In this document: in pieces, positions 63,758 through 64,000 of the stretch
Layout of the letters: every line of letters starts with the position of its first letter
Position numbering within the stretch: position 1 is the first letter of the stretch
NCBI GenBank assembly: GCA_963693365.1
Contig: CAVNZM010000010.1
Coordinates: 1,612,001-1,676,000, forward strand
Origin: Amoebidium appalachense
Taxonomy: Eukaryota; Ichthyosporea
DNA: 64,000 bases
Direction: 5' to 3'
Notes under the pieces: model-generated
What the model was told of the DNA's origin: nothing
Databases searched by the model: none
Seen by the model: only the letters and a program-made list of their open reading frames with translations
Made by a program: the position numbers and the translations under genes

Positions 63758-64000
63758 CTGTGTGAGAGGGCATCTCCGAGCAGCCATGCATGTTCTAGCT
63801 TCCCTTACCACATGGCCCTTCACGAGACTTCAGTGCCCACACAATCCTTTCCCCCTCCCTCCCCCCAAACCCATGTGCCCACATACTTTCCCCTCCCTCT
63901 CCCCCAAAACCCTTCCCCCTCCTTCCCCCCAAACCCATGTGCCCACATACTTTCCCCAGGCCTCCCTTTCCCCCAAAATCTTCCCCCCCCCCCTCCCCCC
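63758..64000. repeat. Intron edge with C-rich direct repeats
   Basis: Two direct copies of a block around ccaaacccatgtgcccacatac (about 63865-63890 and 63929-63955) in C-rich sequence. An alternative ATG at 63787 would extend the exonuclease exon, but the acceptor at 63758 is better. Confidence 0.6.

Overview
The window is nuclear DNA from an intron-rich eukaryote. Coding exons are short (40-700 bp), bounded by GT-AG (once GC-AG) splice sites, and separated by introns packed with long poly-C/poly-G runs, (GT)n/(CA)n, (CCCT)n and (GAGT)n arrays. AATAAA-type signals and non-LTR reverse transcriptases are also present. A protist or alga is likely, but I cannot name the lineage. There are no bacterial operons, CRISPR arrays or rRNA genes, and I found no convincing intact tRNA gene. 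Most long open frames in this window are translations of simple repeats and were ignored; real genes were rebuilt exon by exon from splice signals, codon phase and protein motifs.

Layout. (1) 0.15-8.1 kb, minus strand: nine exons of a PPX1/prune-type exopolyphosphatase (DHH superfamily), lacking its C-terminal end. (2) 8.1-13.4 kb: mostly unique sequence with weak exon candidates and two plus-strand poly(A) signals. (3) 13.4-22 kb, plus strand: repeated exon fragments of SANT/Myb type, in diverged tandem segments about 3.2 kb apart. Their introns hold a 51-bp x17 minisatellite, a 22-bp array of CArG-like motifs and copies of a SINE-like element. (4) 22.7-32.0 kb, plus strand: a gene with a SANT/Myb domain, an acidic linker and a TPR pair. 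(5) 34.0-42.6 kb: a spacer with two non-LTR retrotransposon families (one tandemly duplicated, one broken and inverted), an orphan first exon and an acidic hypothetical protein. (6) 42.6-51.4 kb: an inverted copy of 24.0-34.0 kb, so a second SANT-TPR gene lies tail-to-tail with the first. (7) 51.4-53.7 kb: the 5' exons of that second gene, which are not copies of the first gene's 5' exons but diverged paralogues with the same splice phases. (8) 53.7-60 kb: simple repeats with a few exon candidates. (9) 60.2-63.8 kb, minus strand: a GC-rich multi-exon gene with a DEDD 3'-5' exonuclease and a Cys-rich knuckle, resembling mobile-element proteins.

The main point of interest is the inverted SANT-TPR gene pair: nearly identical 3' halves are joined to anciently diverged 5' halves, and one phase-0/phase-0 exon carrying a SANT helix is missing from one copy. 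Gene conversion, an inverted segmental duplication or an assembly join could each explain it.
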